Source: Variovorax paradoxus B4 (lineage in GTDB: Bacteria > Pseudomonadota > Gammaproteobacteria > Burkholderiales > Burkholderiaceae_C). Taken from it: a stretch of DNA of 64,000 bases. The number at the start of each line of letters is the position of its first letter. Positions within the stretch are counted from its first letter, which is position 1. The stretch lies in assembly GCF_000463015.1 (NCBI RefSeq), contig NC_022247.1:2232001-2296000 (forward strand), in the 5' to 3' direction. Shown here one piece after another: positions 49,131 to 57,785 of this stretch. The position numbers were made by a program, and so were the translations under genes. Under the pieces are notes generated by a model, which was not told the origin of the DNA, did no database searches, and saw nothing but the letters and a program-made list of their open reading frames with translations.

Positions 49131-50489
49131 ATGTACCGCGATCCAGTCCAGTCCCTCGAACCCCTGCCCAGCCGCCCCGCGGCCATTCGCGCGCTGCGCG
49201 TGGGCATGATCGGCATCGGCACCGTCGGCTCCGGCACATTCCGGGTGCTGGCGCGCAACCAGGCCGAGATCGCGGGGCGGGCGGGCCGCCCCATCGAGCT
49301 GGTGATGGTGGCCGCGCGCAACCTGGTGCGCGCCGCCGCCATCGTGGGTGCGGATGTTCCCTTGACGGACGAACCGCTGCGCGTGGCCACCCACCCCGAC
49401 GTCGACGTGGTGGTCGAAGTGGCCGGCGGCACCGGACCGGCGCGCGAATGGGTGCTGGCCGCCATCGCGCACGGCAAGCATGTGGTCACGGCCAACAAGG
49501 CCCTGCTCGCGGTGCATGGCGCCGAGATCTTTGCCGCGGCCCGGCGGCATGGGGTGGCCGTGGCCTACGAAGGCGCGGTGGCGGTGAGCATTCCCATCGT
49601 CAAGGCGCTGCGCGAAGGCCTTGCGGCCAACCGCATCGAATGGGTGGCGGGCATCATCAACGGCACCACCAACTTCATCCTGAGCAAGATGCGCGATGAA
49701 GGCCTGGACTTCGCGGCCGCGCTCGCGCAGGCCCAGGCGCTCGGCTATGCGGAAGCCGATCCGGCCTTCGACATCGAGGGCATCGACGCCGCGCACAAGC
49801 TCACGCTGCTGGCCGCCAATGCCTTCGGCACCTCCGTGCGGCTTGCCGATGTGCAGGTGGAAGGCATCACGGCCTTGCAGCGGGTGGACGTGGCCTGCGC
49901 CGAGCAGCTGGGCTACCGCATCAAGCTGCTGGGCGTGGCGCGGCGCCGGGAAGAGGGCGTGGAGCTGCGCGTGCAGCCCGCGCTGGTGCCTGCGTCGCAC
50001 CTGATGGCGCATGTGAACGGGTCGATGAATGCCGTCATGGTCAAGGGCGATGCGTCCGGCGTGACGATGTACTACGGCGCAGGCGCCGGCTCCGAACAGA
50101 CCGCATCGGCGGTGATTGCCGACCTGGTCGACGTGGCGCGGCTCGACGGCACCCACGCCGCGCAGCGCGTGCCGCACCTCGGCTTCCATCTGCACGCCAT
50201 GAGCGAACTCCCGGTGCTGCCCCGCGCCGCCGCGTGCTGCGCGCACTACCTGCGCATACCCGTGCATGCCGCGAGTCACGTCGAGGCGGTGTCGGGCTGG
50301 CTGGCCGGGCAGCAGGTGCCGGTGCAGCAGGTGGCGCTGGCGGCTGCGCAGCCCGGCATGGGCGCGCAGGTGCTGGTGCTGACGCAGCCGGTGCGGCAGG
50401 GCGCGATGGACCTGGCGCTGCATGCGCTGCAGGCGCATCCCTCGGTCGCAGGCAAAGTGGCGGCGCTGTGCGTGGAGGCGCTGGCCTGA
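49131..50489 (+). CDS. hom: Homoserine dehydrogenase
   Basis: A 452-residue enzyme converting aspartate semialdehyde to homoserine in threonine, methionine and isoleucine synthesis. The NAD(P)-binding GMIGIGTVGSGTFRVL, HVVTANKALLAVHG, WVAGIINGTTNFILSKM and AEADPAFDIEGIDAAHKL (catalytic Asp/Lys region) are all present. The C-terminal part resembles an ACT domain but lacks the usual PGVL turn. It stands without thrB, thrC or aspartate kinase neighbours. GGAG lies six bases before the ATG. The upstream Thr/Ile leader and terminator suggest attenuation control. Confidence 0.93.
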   Translation: MYRDPVQSLEPLPSRPAAIRALRVGMIGIGTVGSGTFRVLARNQAEIAGRAGRPIELVMVAARNLVRAAAIVGADVPLTDEPLRVATHPDVDVVVEVAGGTGPAREWVLAAIAHGKHVVTANKALLAVHGAEIFAAARRHGVAVAYEGAVAVSIPIVKALREGLAANRIEWVAGIINGTTNFILSKMRDEGLDFAAALAQAQALGYAEADPAFDIEGIDAAHKLTLLAANAFGTSVRLADVQVEGITALQRVDVACAEQLGYRIKLLGVARRREEGVELRVQPALVPASHLMAHVNGSMNAVMVKGDASGVTMYYGAGAGSEQTASAVIADLVDVARLDGTHAAQRVPHLGFHLHAMSELPVLPRAAACCAHYLRIPVHAASHVEAVSGWLAGQQVPVQQVALAAAQPGMGAQVLVLTQPVRQGAMDLALHALQAHPSVAGKVAALCVEALA

Positions 50490-50594
50490 GACAGAATGCG
50501 GCACGGCGTGCGTTGGCGCGGCCGATGAAACGGGAGTTGCTGCAATGGATTTCGCCTGGCATGGTGGTCTTCGAGGACACGGCGGGGGCCGCGT

Positions 50595-50936
50595 ATGAAA
50601 CTGTGGCCCTGGATCGTCGTGCTGGCGCTGGCCTCACCTGCATTCGCACAACCCGCGGAGACGGGGGCGGGCGCATCTACCGCTTCTTCATCCTGCGAAG
50701 CGGAGGAGGCCGCACTGGAGCGCGACATGGACCTGGCCCGCTCCAGGGGCCAGATGCTGCGACGCCGGCAGCTCGCCGAGAAACTGGACGCGCTGCGGGC
50801 GCGCTGCCTGTCGTCCGAATCGCCGCAAAGCCGTGCGGCACGCATCGACAAGCTGGAGCGCGACATTCGCGCGCTGCGGGCGGAGCTCGAGCATGCCGAG
50901 GCGCAGCTGCGCGAGCTGAAGAACGAACGGCCCTGA
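50595..50936 (+). CDS. DUF1090 family periplasmic protein
   Basis: A 113-residue exported protein: signal MKLWPWIVVLALASPAFA, then a helical coiled-coil mature part with the DUF1090 pattern (CEAEEAALERDMDLARSRGQ and LDALRARC with two Cys spaced by one helical hairpin). The C-terminal LERDIRALRAELEHAEAQLR is a clear coiled coil. DUF1090 (YqjC-like) proteins have unknown function. It lies 105 bases after hom, with no SD stronger than GGGGG before its ATG. Confidence 0.8.
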   Translation: MKLWPWIVVLALASPAFAQPAETGAGASTASSSCEAEEAALERDMDLARSRGQMLRRRQLAEKLDALRARCLSSESPQSRAARIDKLERDIRALRAELEHAEAQLRELKNERP

Positions 50937-50949
50937 GGGGCCGCCGCCG

Positions 50950-51801
50950 TCAGAGCCTGGGCAGCTGCATGCGCAGGCGCCGCGCCGCTTCCTCTTCGCG
51001 CGCGTCGTCCACCTCGCGCAGCACGTTGCCCAGGTCGACGGGGCCGGTGTCGCGCGCATGCGTGCCGGTCAGCACCGATTCGACGCGCAGCAGGCCGCGT
51101 TCGTACAGGTGCCAGATCTCGTCGCCGTAGTGCGTGCCCAGCAGCTCCGGCGCGAACTGGCCGAAGAAGTTGCGCAGGTTCTCCACGTCGCGCAGCAGCA
51201 TGCGCTTTGCGTGGTTGTTGCCCGCCGCATCCACCGCTTGCGGCAGGTCTATCACCACCGGGCCGTCGGCTGCCAGCAGCACGTTGAACTCCGACAGGTC
51301 GCCGTGCACCACGCCCGCGCACAGCATGCGCACCACTTCCTTCAGCAGGCTGGCGTGGTGCTGCATGGCCTCCTCGCGCGTGAACGCCACGTCGTTCAGG
51401 CGCGGCGCCGCATCGCCGTTGGCGTCGGTCACCAGCTCCATCAGCAGCACGCCTTCCAGGAAGTTGTAGGGCACGGGCACCCGCACGCCGGCCGCCGCCA
51501 GGCGGTAGAGCGCATCGACCTCGGCGCTTTGCCAGATGGCCTCGGTCACCTGGCGGCCGAAGCGCGTGCCCTTGGCCATGGCCCGCGTCTCGCGCGAGTT
51601 GCGCACGCGGCGGTTCTCGGTGTAGTCGACGGCCTGGCGGAAGCTGCGCTTGTCGGCTTCCTTGTAGACCTTGGCGCAGCGCGTCTCCTCGCCGCAGCGC
51701 ACCACGTAGACCATGGCTTCCTTGCCGCTCATCAGCTGGCGGACCACCGTGTCGATCAGGCCTTCGTCGACCAGCGACTGCAGTCGTGGTGGTGCTTTCA
51801 T
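50950..51801 (-). CDS. RIO1-family serine kinase
   Basis: A 283-residue atypical protein kinase. The Gly-loop-like GKEAMVYVVRCGEETRCAKVY holds the ATP-binding Lys, the catalytic loop is VVHGDLSEFNVLLA and the metal-binding loop VVIDLPQAVD. RIO kinases in eukaryotes and archaea act in ribosome maturation; bacterial ones are of unknown role. The ATG overlaps the upstream acetyltransferase stop (ATGA), so the two are coupled. No kinase target is evident. Confidence 0.9.
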   Translation of the reverse strand: MKAPPRLQSLVDEGLIDTVVRQLMSGKEAMVYVVRCGEETRCAKVYKEADKRSFRQAVDYTENRRVRNSRETRAMAKGTRFGRQVTEAIWQSAEVDALYRLAAAGVRVPVPYNFLEGVLLMELVTDANGDAAPRLNDVAFTREEAMQHHASLLKEVVRMLCAGVVHGDLSEFNVLLAADGPVVIDLPQAVDAAGNNHAKRMLLRDVENLRNFFGQFAPELLGTHYGDEIWHLYERGLLRVESVLTGTHARDTGPVDLGNVLREVDDAREEEAARRLRMQLPRL

Positions 51802-52892
51802 TGGTACCGCTCCATCGGGTCCAGCGGGCGGGTCGAGAGGAAGGCCCTCAGGCTTTCCGGGCCGATCTGGTAGACCGCATCATGCCTGTGCGGCGCAAAG
51901 CCCAGCCGGTGGTTGATGGAGAGCATCGGTGCGTTGACCTCGGCGTTGCTGGTGATGACGGTGGCCACCTCGGGGTGGCGCTCGCGCACCAGCGCCAGCA
52001 TGGCGGCCTTCACGCCCTTGGCCAGGCCCTTGCCGCGCCAGCGCGGCGCCACGGCGGTCAGCTGCTGGTACATGCGATCGGGAAAGCGCTGGTCCCAGCT
52101 GGCGTCGCACATGGCGGCCACCTCGTCGCCGTCGAGCAGAAGCACCAGGAAGTGCTCGCCGCCGCGTTGCGACATGTCGGCATACCAGGTGCGGTAGTTC
52201 TCGAGCTCGTAGCGCATCCGCGGCATGTCCAGGGCGTTGGTGGGCGCGTCGTTGATGAGCACGGAGAAGGGCGCGATCAGGCTGGCCAGGCGGTCGAAGG
52301 GCACGCGGCCGGCGTGGATTTCCGCACGCAAGCCCCCGCCGGAGGCGAATGCCCGCGCTTGCCAGCGGGCGAGTTCGTCCCACGGCAGCGTGTCGAAGGC
52401 CGCCCGGTTCTCGACGGCGCGGTGCTTTTCGATCGCGCCGATGGCCGAGACAAACGCATGCCCTTCGGGCAAATGGGCCTTGATGCTGGCCGTGGTCTTG
52501 CCGCGTTCCTCCATGACGCCGAGCAGCGCGCGCAGCAGTGCGCTGGCCACGCCGCGCCGCCGGTGCGGACGCAGCACGCCGCCCCAGGCGTCGAGATAAG
52601 GCGCAAAGGCGGCATGGTCCGGCGAGCCTTCGCGGCGAAAGCTCAGCGTGAGGCTGCCGATGAATTCGCCATCGCAGCTCGCGAGGACCCGATGGAAGGC
52701 CTGCAGCGGCAGGTGCTCCCGCAGCGCGCGCTCGGTGTCGGCGTTGGGGGTGCGGCGCTCGCCGGGGTGGTCTTCCTCGGTGCGAAGCTGCCAATAGCGA
52801 TGGAACTTCTCCCAGCTTTCGGCGGACGCCTCATGGGGATCGAAAACGGAAATCGAGAACGGCCGCGAATGCGCGGCACGGGTTTCAAGCAT
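51798..52892 (-). CDS. Tandem GNAT acetyltransferase
   Basis: A 364-residue protein with two GNAT halves. In the first, RPHRRRGVASALLRALLGVM is the acetyl-CoA-binding R/Q-x-x-G-x-G/A loop; in the second, VAPRWRGKGLAKGVKAAMLA plus NAEVNAPMLSINHRLGF are the corresponding motifs. This two-domain layout resembles mycothiol synthase-like or Rv-type GNATs; the acceptor is unknown. It is cotranscribed with, and overlaps, the RIO kinase gene. Start at 52892 (MLETRAAHS) chosen because upstream sequence is a shadow frame; SD is weak. Confidence 0.85.
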   Translation of the reverse strand: MLETRAAHSRPFSISVFDPHEASAESWEKFHRYWQLRTEEDHPGERRTPNADTERALREHLPLQAFHRVLASCDGEFIGSLTLSFRREGSPDHAAFAPYLDAWGGVLRPHRRRGVASALLRALLGVMEERGKTTASIKAHLPEGHAFVSAIGAIEKHRAVENRAAFDTLPWDELARWQARAFASGGGLRAEIHAGRVPFDRLASLIAPFSVLINDAPTNALDMPRMRYELENYRTWYADMSQRGGEHFLVLLLDGDEVAAMCDASWDQRFPDRMYQQLTAVAPRWRGKGLAKGVKAAMLALVRERHPEVATVITSNAEVNAPMLSINHRLGFAPHRHDAVYQIGPESLRAFLSTRPLDPMERYQ

Positions 52893-53378
52893 GGCGAGCC
52901 TTGAGGATTCTGAAAACGAGCAGATCGCGGCCGGCACCTGCATGCCGACGGCGGCGTTTGAATCTCGGGCGGTTTGTCTTTTGCGGCCAGGAAGCGCCGC
53001 AAGGGTCGAGTTGGCTGTGTCAGCAACTCTTCGAAGAACCGACAAACCGTCCGGAAGCGGGGCAATGAATAGCTGTGTCTTCCATCGCATACCTCCGATC
53101 CGGGTTGTTTTGTCGAGGCGTCGAATGTAGCGGCCTTGCCGCGCCCTGTGAAGTGCCGTGTGGCATGTGCGCCGCTGCACAAGCCGGTCGCTAGCAGCTT
53201 TCGCGCATCGCTTCAAAGGGTGGCCGGCTGTTTCCACGTCGCGATTGCCGGGATTCCCTTTTCCGGGGGTCTGTACCTGGATGCCGTCGCAGAATGGATT
53301 TCACGGACCAGCCCAAAAAGCAAAAACGGTTCGAAGCCTCCCTCCATCCATCCATTCATTGAATCGAAGGACATCCGA
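52893..53378. other. Gene-free gap before DUF4148-like gene
   Basis: In 486 bases I see no supported gene. It must hold the promoters of the divergent GNAT-RIO unit and of the secreted-protein gene. Short frames here lack SD sites and family motifs. Confidence 0.5.
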
Positions 53379-53765
53379 ATGACCGTCTCCAGCTCCAAGC
53401 ACCTCTGCGCCATCGCGGTGGCCCTCGCGGCCGTCACCGGCGCCGCCCATGCCGAAACCTATGAAGGCGTCCATCCGCCCACCTCCGCCGAGAGCCGCGC
53501 CGATGTGGCCGCCGGGGCCGTGGTGGCCGCGCACACGGGCGACCCCTATGCCACGGGCGCGGATGCAGGCCCGATCTATCCGCCGGTTGCCATGAACAGC
53601 CGCGATGCCGTGCGTGCCGAAGCGGTGGCCGCCGCGCGCGCGCCCGACCCGTACGCCGAAGGTGCCTCGTCGGGCGCCGCGCCGATCGTCGCCGGTGCGG
53701 TGGATCGCGCGACGGTGCGGGCCGAAGCCCATGCTGCCGCACGCGGCAACGCGCTGCCGCTGTAG
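53379..53765 (+). CDS. Small secreted repeat protein (DUF4148-like)
   Basis: A 128-residue exported protein with signal MTVSSSKHLCAIAVALAAVT and cleavage after AHA. The mature region is built of imperfect repeats: SRADVAAGAVVAAHTGDPYA, SRDAVRAEAVAAARAPDPYA and DRATVRAEAHAAARGNA, each R-x-x-V-x-A-E/G-A-x-A-A. This is the pattern of DUF4148-type small periplasmic proteins abundant in Burkholderiales. Function unknown. A strong GNRA-loop terminator follows at 53811. Confidence 0.75.
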   Translation: MTVSSSKHLCAIAVALAAVTGAAHAETYEGVHPPTSAESRADVAAGAVVAAHTGDPYATGADAGPIYPPVAMNSRDAVRAEAVAAARAPDPYAEGASSGAAPIVAGAVDRATVRAEAHAAARGNALPL

Positions 53766-53810
53766 TTGCAAGCAACCCGTCCGCAAGGACGTGGGTACGA
53801 GAAAGAAGGC

Positions 53811-53840
53811 CGGGCCTGCGAAAGCGGGCCCGTTTTTTTT
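53811..53840 (+). terminator. Strong intrinsic terminator with GAAA loop
   Basis: CGGGCCTGC (53811-53819) pairs with GCGGGCCCG (53824-53832) with a single G-U, closed by a GAAA tetraloop and followed by eight T. It ends 38 bases before the next gene's ATG. Confidence 0.93.
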
Positions 53841-53878
53841 CGCCGATGTAAGGTTGCGGGCCCAAGCAGAGATTGAAC

Positions 53879-54850
53879 ATGAACAACAAGAGCAGGCTCG
53901 CCGCATTCCTCCTCGCCTGCGCATCGGCGATGGCCGCCTCCGCCCAGGAGTGGCCGACGAAGCCGGTGCGCGTGATCGTTCCCGCGCCAGCCGGCAGTTC
54001 GCTCGACCTGATCGCGCGCACGCTGGCCGACCGGCTGCGCCCGATGTGGAAGCAGCCCATCGTCATCGAGACCCGGGCCGGTGGGGGCGGCCTGATCGGC
54101 ATGGACGCCGTGGCCAAGGCGCCGGGCGACGGCCACACGCTGGGCATCGGCTTCAACGGGCCGATTGCCTTCGGCCCCTACATGTACAGCCGCATGCCGT
54201 ATGCGCCCGCGCGCGACCTGCTGCCGATCGTGCTCACGACCTCGCAGCCCAACGTGCTGGCGGTGCAGGCCGGCAACCCGGCCAATACCCTGCCGGAGTT
54301 CGTGGCGTGGGCCAGGAAGCAGGGCCACCAGTTCAGCTATGCGTCGGTGGGCGCGGGGAGTTCTTCGCATCTGACGATGGAGCTGTTGCGCAGCGTTGCC
54401 GGCCTCGAGGCGGTGCACGTGCCCTATGCCGGGTCGCCGCCCGCGGGCCTCTCGGTGGCGGCGGGCGACACGCAGGCGCTGTTCACCGTGGCGCCCGCGC
54501 TGCTGCCGCTCATCCAGGGCAAGCGCATCAAGCTGCTCGCGGTCACGAGCGCGAAGCGCTCCGAGCTCATGAAGGACTTGCCCACGGTTGCGGAGTCGGG
54601 CTATCCGGGCTTCGAATCGCTGGCCTGGAACGGCCTGTTCACCGCAAGCGGTACGCCGCCCGAGGTGGTCCGCCGCATCAACGCCGATGTGAACACCGTG
54701 CTGCAGGAGCCTGCCGTGCGCGAACTGCTGGCCAACCAGGGCCTGGTGGCGGGCGGCGGCTCCGCCGAGGAGTTCAGCTCATTCATCGACAGCGAGGGCC
54801 GCAAGTGGGGCGCGATCATCGCCAAGCGCGGCATCCGGCTCGACCAATGA
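53879..54850 (+). CDS. Bug/TctC-family periplasmic solute-binding protein
   Basis: A 323-residue exported Bug protein. Signal peptide MNNKSRLAAFLLACASAMAA ends at SAQ; VIVPAPAGSSLDLIARTLAD and VHVPYAGSPPAGLSVAAGDT are Bug landmarks, with IIAKRGIRLDQ at the end. Its ATG lies only 38 bases after a strong terminator, so the promoter must overlap that hairpin or be absent and some read-through occur. It precedes the DUF1446 genes and is probably part of their operon; the ligand is unknown. Confidence 0.9.
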   Translation: MNNKSRLAAFLLACASAMAASAQEWPTKPVRVIVPAPAGSSLDLIARTLADRLRPMWKQPIVIETRAGGGGLIGMDAVAKAPGDGHTLGIGFNGPIAFGPYMYSRMPYAPARDLLPIVLTTSQPNVLAVQAGNPANTLPEFVAWARKQGHQFSYASVGAGSSSHLTMELLRSVAGLEAVHVPYAGSPPAGLSVAAGDTQALFTVAPALLPLIQGKRIKLLAVTSAKRSELMKDLPTVAESGYPGFESLAWNGLFTASGTPPEVVRRINADVNTVLQEPAVRELLANQGLVAGGGSAEEFSSFIDSEGRKWGAIIAKRGIRLDQ

Positions 54851-54936
54851 GTGGGCCCATGTAATCTGAAATCCAGATCAATTGATCCGAATTTTCGATT
54901 TTACGGATGACGGCGGCCTGCCTAAAGTCCGCCTCG

Positions 54937-56331
54937 ATGAATGCCAATGCACCGCCCCCACTGCTGATCGGCTGCGCGGCCGGCTTTTCCGGCGACCGCA
55001 CCGATGCGGCCGGGCCGGTGGTCGACACGCTGATTGCGCGGCTCGCCAGCGGCCCGGCCGGCCAGCGCGCGTTCCTGATCTTCGAAACGCTGGCTGAGCG
55101 TACGCTCGCGCTCGCCCAGCTGCGCCGCCGCGACAACCCCGAGGCGGGCTACGAGCCCTTGCTCGACGCCATGCTGCGGCCCGTGCTGGCGCGCTGCCTG
55201 GCGCACGGCATCCGCATCGTGAGCAACTTCGGCGCAGCCAACCCGCGCGCCGCAGCCCGCCACATTGCCCGCATGGCGCGCGAGCTCGGCGCCGACGCAC
55301 CGCGCATCGCGGTGGTGGAGGGTGACGACCTTTCCGGCCCCGCGCACCGCGCGCTGTTGCATGAGGCGCTCGGCGCGCAGATGGAGGGCCTGCGCATCGT
55401 CAGCGCCAATGCCTACATCGGCGCCGAGCCGATTGCCGCCGCGCTCGACGCCGGCGCGCAGATCGTGGTGTGCGGCCGCGTGGCCGATCCTTCTCTCGCA
55501 GTCGGTCCCGCCATGTCGCACTTCGGCTGGCGCGCCGACGACTGGCACCGGCTGGGCCGCGCCACCATGGCGGGGCACTTGCTCGAATGCGGCGCGCAGG
55601 TGTGCGGCGGCTACTTCGCGGACCCGGGCTACAAGGATGTGCCGGGCCTCGACGCAGTGGGCTTCCCGATTGCCGAGATCGATGCCGAGGGCCACTGCAG
55701 CATCGGCAAGGCCGACGGCACCGGCGGGCTCGTGAGCGAAGCCACCGTGAAGGAGCAGCTGCTGTACGAGGTGCACGACCCGAGCGCCTACCTGACGCCC
55801 GACGTGGTTGCCGACATCGCCGAAGCCGAGGTGAAGCCGCTGCCGGGCGCGCCCGACCGCGTGGCGCTCTCGGGCGTGCGCGGCCACGCGCGGCCGAGCC
55901 ACTACAAGGTCAACGTCTGCCATGAAGGCGGCTGGCTCGCCGAGGGCGAAATCTCCTATGCGGGGCCGCGCGCCGAGGCGCGTGCCCGGCTCGCGGCCGA
56001 GGTGCTGCGCAAGCGGCTCGAGGGGCTCGCGCTGCGCGTGGACCTGATCGGCGCGCTGAGCATCCTGGGCGACGATGCGGGCCGCATGCTCGCGGACACG
56101 CCCGACACCGGCCTGCGCGACGTGCGCCTGCGCGTGGCGGCCACGCATGCGGAGCGCGCGCAGGCCGAGCGCCTGGCGCGCGAGGTCATGGCGCTCTACA
56201 CCTGCGGACCCGCGGGCGGCGGCGGCGTGCGCACGGCGCTCACGCCGCGGCTCAACACCTTGTCCTGCCTGCTGCCGCGAGAAGCGGTGCCGGTGCGCTT
56301 CGAACTGCTCGGCGCGGAGGCCCTGGCATGA
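54937..56331 (+). CDS. DUF1446 (AtuA-like) protein, main domain
   Basis: A 464-residue member of the DUF1446/AtuA family. Visible segments: PLLIGCAAGFSGDRTDAAGP, VVCGRVADPSLAVGPAMSHF and CGGYFADPGYKDVPGLDAVG; THAER and TCGPAGGGGVRTAL mark the C-terminus. AtuA is needed for acyclic terpene (citronellol/geraniol) use in Pseudomonas; here geranyl-CoA carboxylase genes are missing, so another acid may be the substrate. The ATG at 54937 overlaps nothing upstream; its TGA overlaps the next ATG (ATGA). Confidence 0.85.
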   Translation: MNANAPPPLLIGCAAGFSGDRTDAAGPVVDTLIARLASGPAGQRAFLIFETLAERTLALAQLRRRDNPEAGYEPLLDAMLRPVLARCLAHGIRIVSNFGAANPRAAARHIARMARELGADAPRIAVVEGDDLSGPAHRALLHEALGAQMEGLRIVSANAYIGAEPIAAALDAGAQIVVCGRVADPSLAVGPAMSHFGWRADDWHRLGRATMAGHLLECGAQVCGGYFADPGYKDVPGLDAVGFPIAEIDAEGHCSIGKADGTGGLVSEATVKEQLLYEVHDPSAYLTPDVVADIAEAEVKPLPGAPDRVALSGVRGHARPSHYKVNVCHEGGWLAEGEISYAGPRAEARARLAAEVLRKRLEGLALRVDLIGALSILGDDAGRMLADTPDTGLRDVRLRVAATHAERAQAERLAREVMALYTCGPAGGGGVRTALTPRLNTLSCLLPREAVPVRFELLGAEALA

Positions 56332-56696
56332 ACACATCGACTGACGACATGATCGAAGTGCCGCTCTATCGCGCGGCCCACGGCCGCACCGGCGACAAGG
56401 GCGACCGCTCCAACATCAGCGTGATTGCCTGGCACGCGGACCTCTACCCCTTGCTGGCCGAGCAGCTCACGCCCGAGCGCGTGTCGATGCAGTTCCGCCA
56501 TCGCACACCGGCACGGGTGCAGCGTTTCCTGCTGCCCCGGCTGCATGCGATGAACTTCGTGCTCGACGCGGTGCTCGACGGCGGCGTCAACGATGCGCTG
56601 AACCTCGATGCGCATGGCAAGGCGTTGTCGTTCCTGCTGCTCGACATGCCCATCCGCGTGCCGCGCGCGCTTGCGCCGATGCTGGCGGGGCCGTAG
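56328..56696 (+). CDS. DUF1446-associated small protein (AtuA C-terminal domain)
   Basis: A 122-residue protein matching the C-terminal AtuA-like domain: VPLYRAAHGRTGDKGDRSNI and MNFVLDAVLDGGVNDALNLD. In many organisms this domain is fused to DUF1446; here it is a separate gene overlapping the main-domain gene by ATGA, implying a two-subunit protein. Its substrate is unknown. The following Bug gene starts after 55 bases with GGAGAC SD. Confidence 0.85.
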   Translation: MNTSTDDMIEVPLYRAAHGRTGDKGDRSNISVIAWHADLYPLLAEQLTPERVSMQFRHRTPARVQRFLLPRLHAMNFVLDAVLDGGVNDALNLDAHGKALSFLLLDMPIRVPRALAPMLAGP

Positions 56697-56751
56697 CAGC
56701 AGCCAGCTTCCCTTTTTTCCCTTACCCATCCATCCATCCGGAGACAAAACA

Positions 56752-57723
56752 ATGAAACGACGTTCCCTGACCCTCTCGGCCGCCGCGCTGGCCCTGGTGC
56801 CGCTGCTGGGCCATGCGCAGCAACAGGCCTTTCCGGAAAAGCCCATCACCTTCGTCGTGCCCTTTGCGGCCGGCACCGCCACCGACCAGATCGCGCGTGC
56901 GCTGGGCAACAGCATCACGGCCGAAACGAAGCAGCCGGTGGTGATCGACAACAAGGCCGGCGCGAGCGGCTTCATTGCCTCGCAGCAGGCGGCCAAGGCC
57001 GCGGCCGATGGCTACACCGTGCTGATCACCACCAACACCACGCATGCCGCCAACGAGCACCTGTTCAAGAAGCTGCCCTACGACCCGGTGAAAGACTATG
57101 CGCCCATCACCGCGCTGGGCAAGGGCGGGCAGATCATGGTGGTGAATCCGTCGTTCCCCGCCAGGAGCGTGGCCGAGTTCGTGGCGCTCGCGAAGAAGGA
57201 GCCGGGCAAGTACAGCTTCGGCAGCGGAAGTTCGTCCAGCCGCATGGCGGGCGAGCTGCTGCAGCAGATGGCCGACATCAAGCTGCTGCACGTGCCCTAC
57301 AAGAGCAACACGCTGGCCGTCACCGACCTGCTGGGCGGTCAGATCCACATGATGATCACCGACGCGGCCACCGGCCTGCCGCAGGTCAAGGGCGGCAAGC
57401 TGCGCGCGCTGGGCGTTTCGAGCGCGGCGCGTTCGCCGCTCGCACCTGACGTGCCGACCATTTCGGAGGCCGGCGTGAAGGGCTACGAGATGGGCTACTG
57501 GTTCGCGGCCTATGCGCCAGCGAAGACGCCGCCGGCCGTGGTCAAGCGGCTCAACGAGTTGCTGGTGAAGGCCGCGAAGAGCGAGTCCGCGAAGACGGCT
57601 TTCTACGAACCCACCGGCACCGAGGTGTTCACCACCTCGCCCGAAGAGCTCGCGAAGTTCCAGACGGCCGAGTCGCAGAAGTGGGGCCGCATCGTGAAGG
57701 CCGCCGGCATCGAAGCCGAGTAG
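56752..57723 (+). CDS. Bug/TctC-family periplasmic solute-binding protein
   Basis: A 323-residue Bug protein with signal MKRRSLTLSAAALALVPLLG ending HAQ. FVVPFAAGTATDQIARALGN, VIDNKAGASGFIASQQAAKA and LHVPYKSNTLAVTDLLGGQI are diagnostic; IVKAAGIEAE closes it. It is the second Bug protein around the DUF1446 pair, repeating the arrangement seen in the hydratase/CoA-transferase module. GGAGAC lies seven bases before the ATG. Followed by an alpha/beta-hydrolase lipoprotein. Confidence 0.92.
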   Translation: MKRRSLTLSAAALALVPLLGHAQQQAFPEKPITFVVPFAAGTATDQIARALGNSITAETKQPVVIDNKAGASGFIASQQAAKAAADGYTVLITTNTTHAANEHLFKKLPYDPVKDYAPITALGKGGQIMVVNPSFPARSVAEFVALAKKEPGKYSFGSGSSSSRMAGELLQQMADIKLLHVPYKSNTLAVTDLLGGQIHMMITDAATGLPQVKGGKLRALGVSSAARSPLAPDVPTISEAGVKGYEMGYWFAAYAPAKTPPAVVKRLNELLVKAAKSESAKTAFYEPTGTEVFTTSPEELAKFQTAESQKWGRIVKAAGIEAE

Positions 57724-57785
57724 GGCGCGCGCCGGCCGTAGCGGGGATCGGCACCGCGCAGACACCACAACGAAGGAGACAAACC

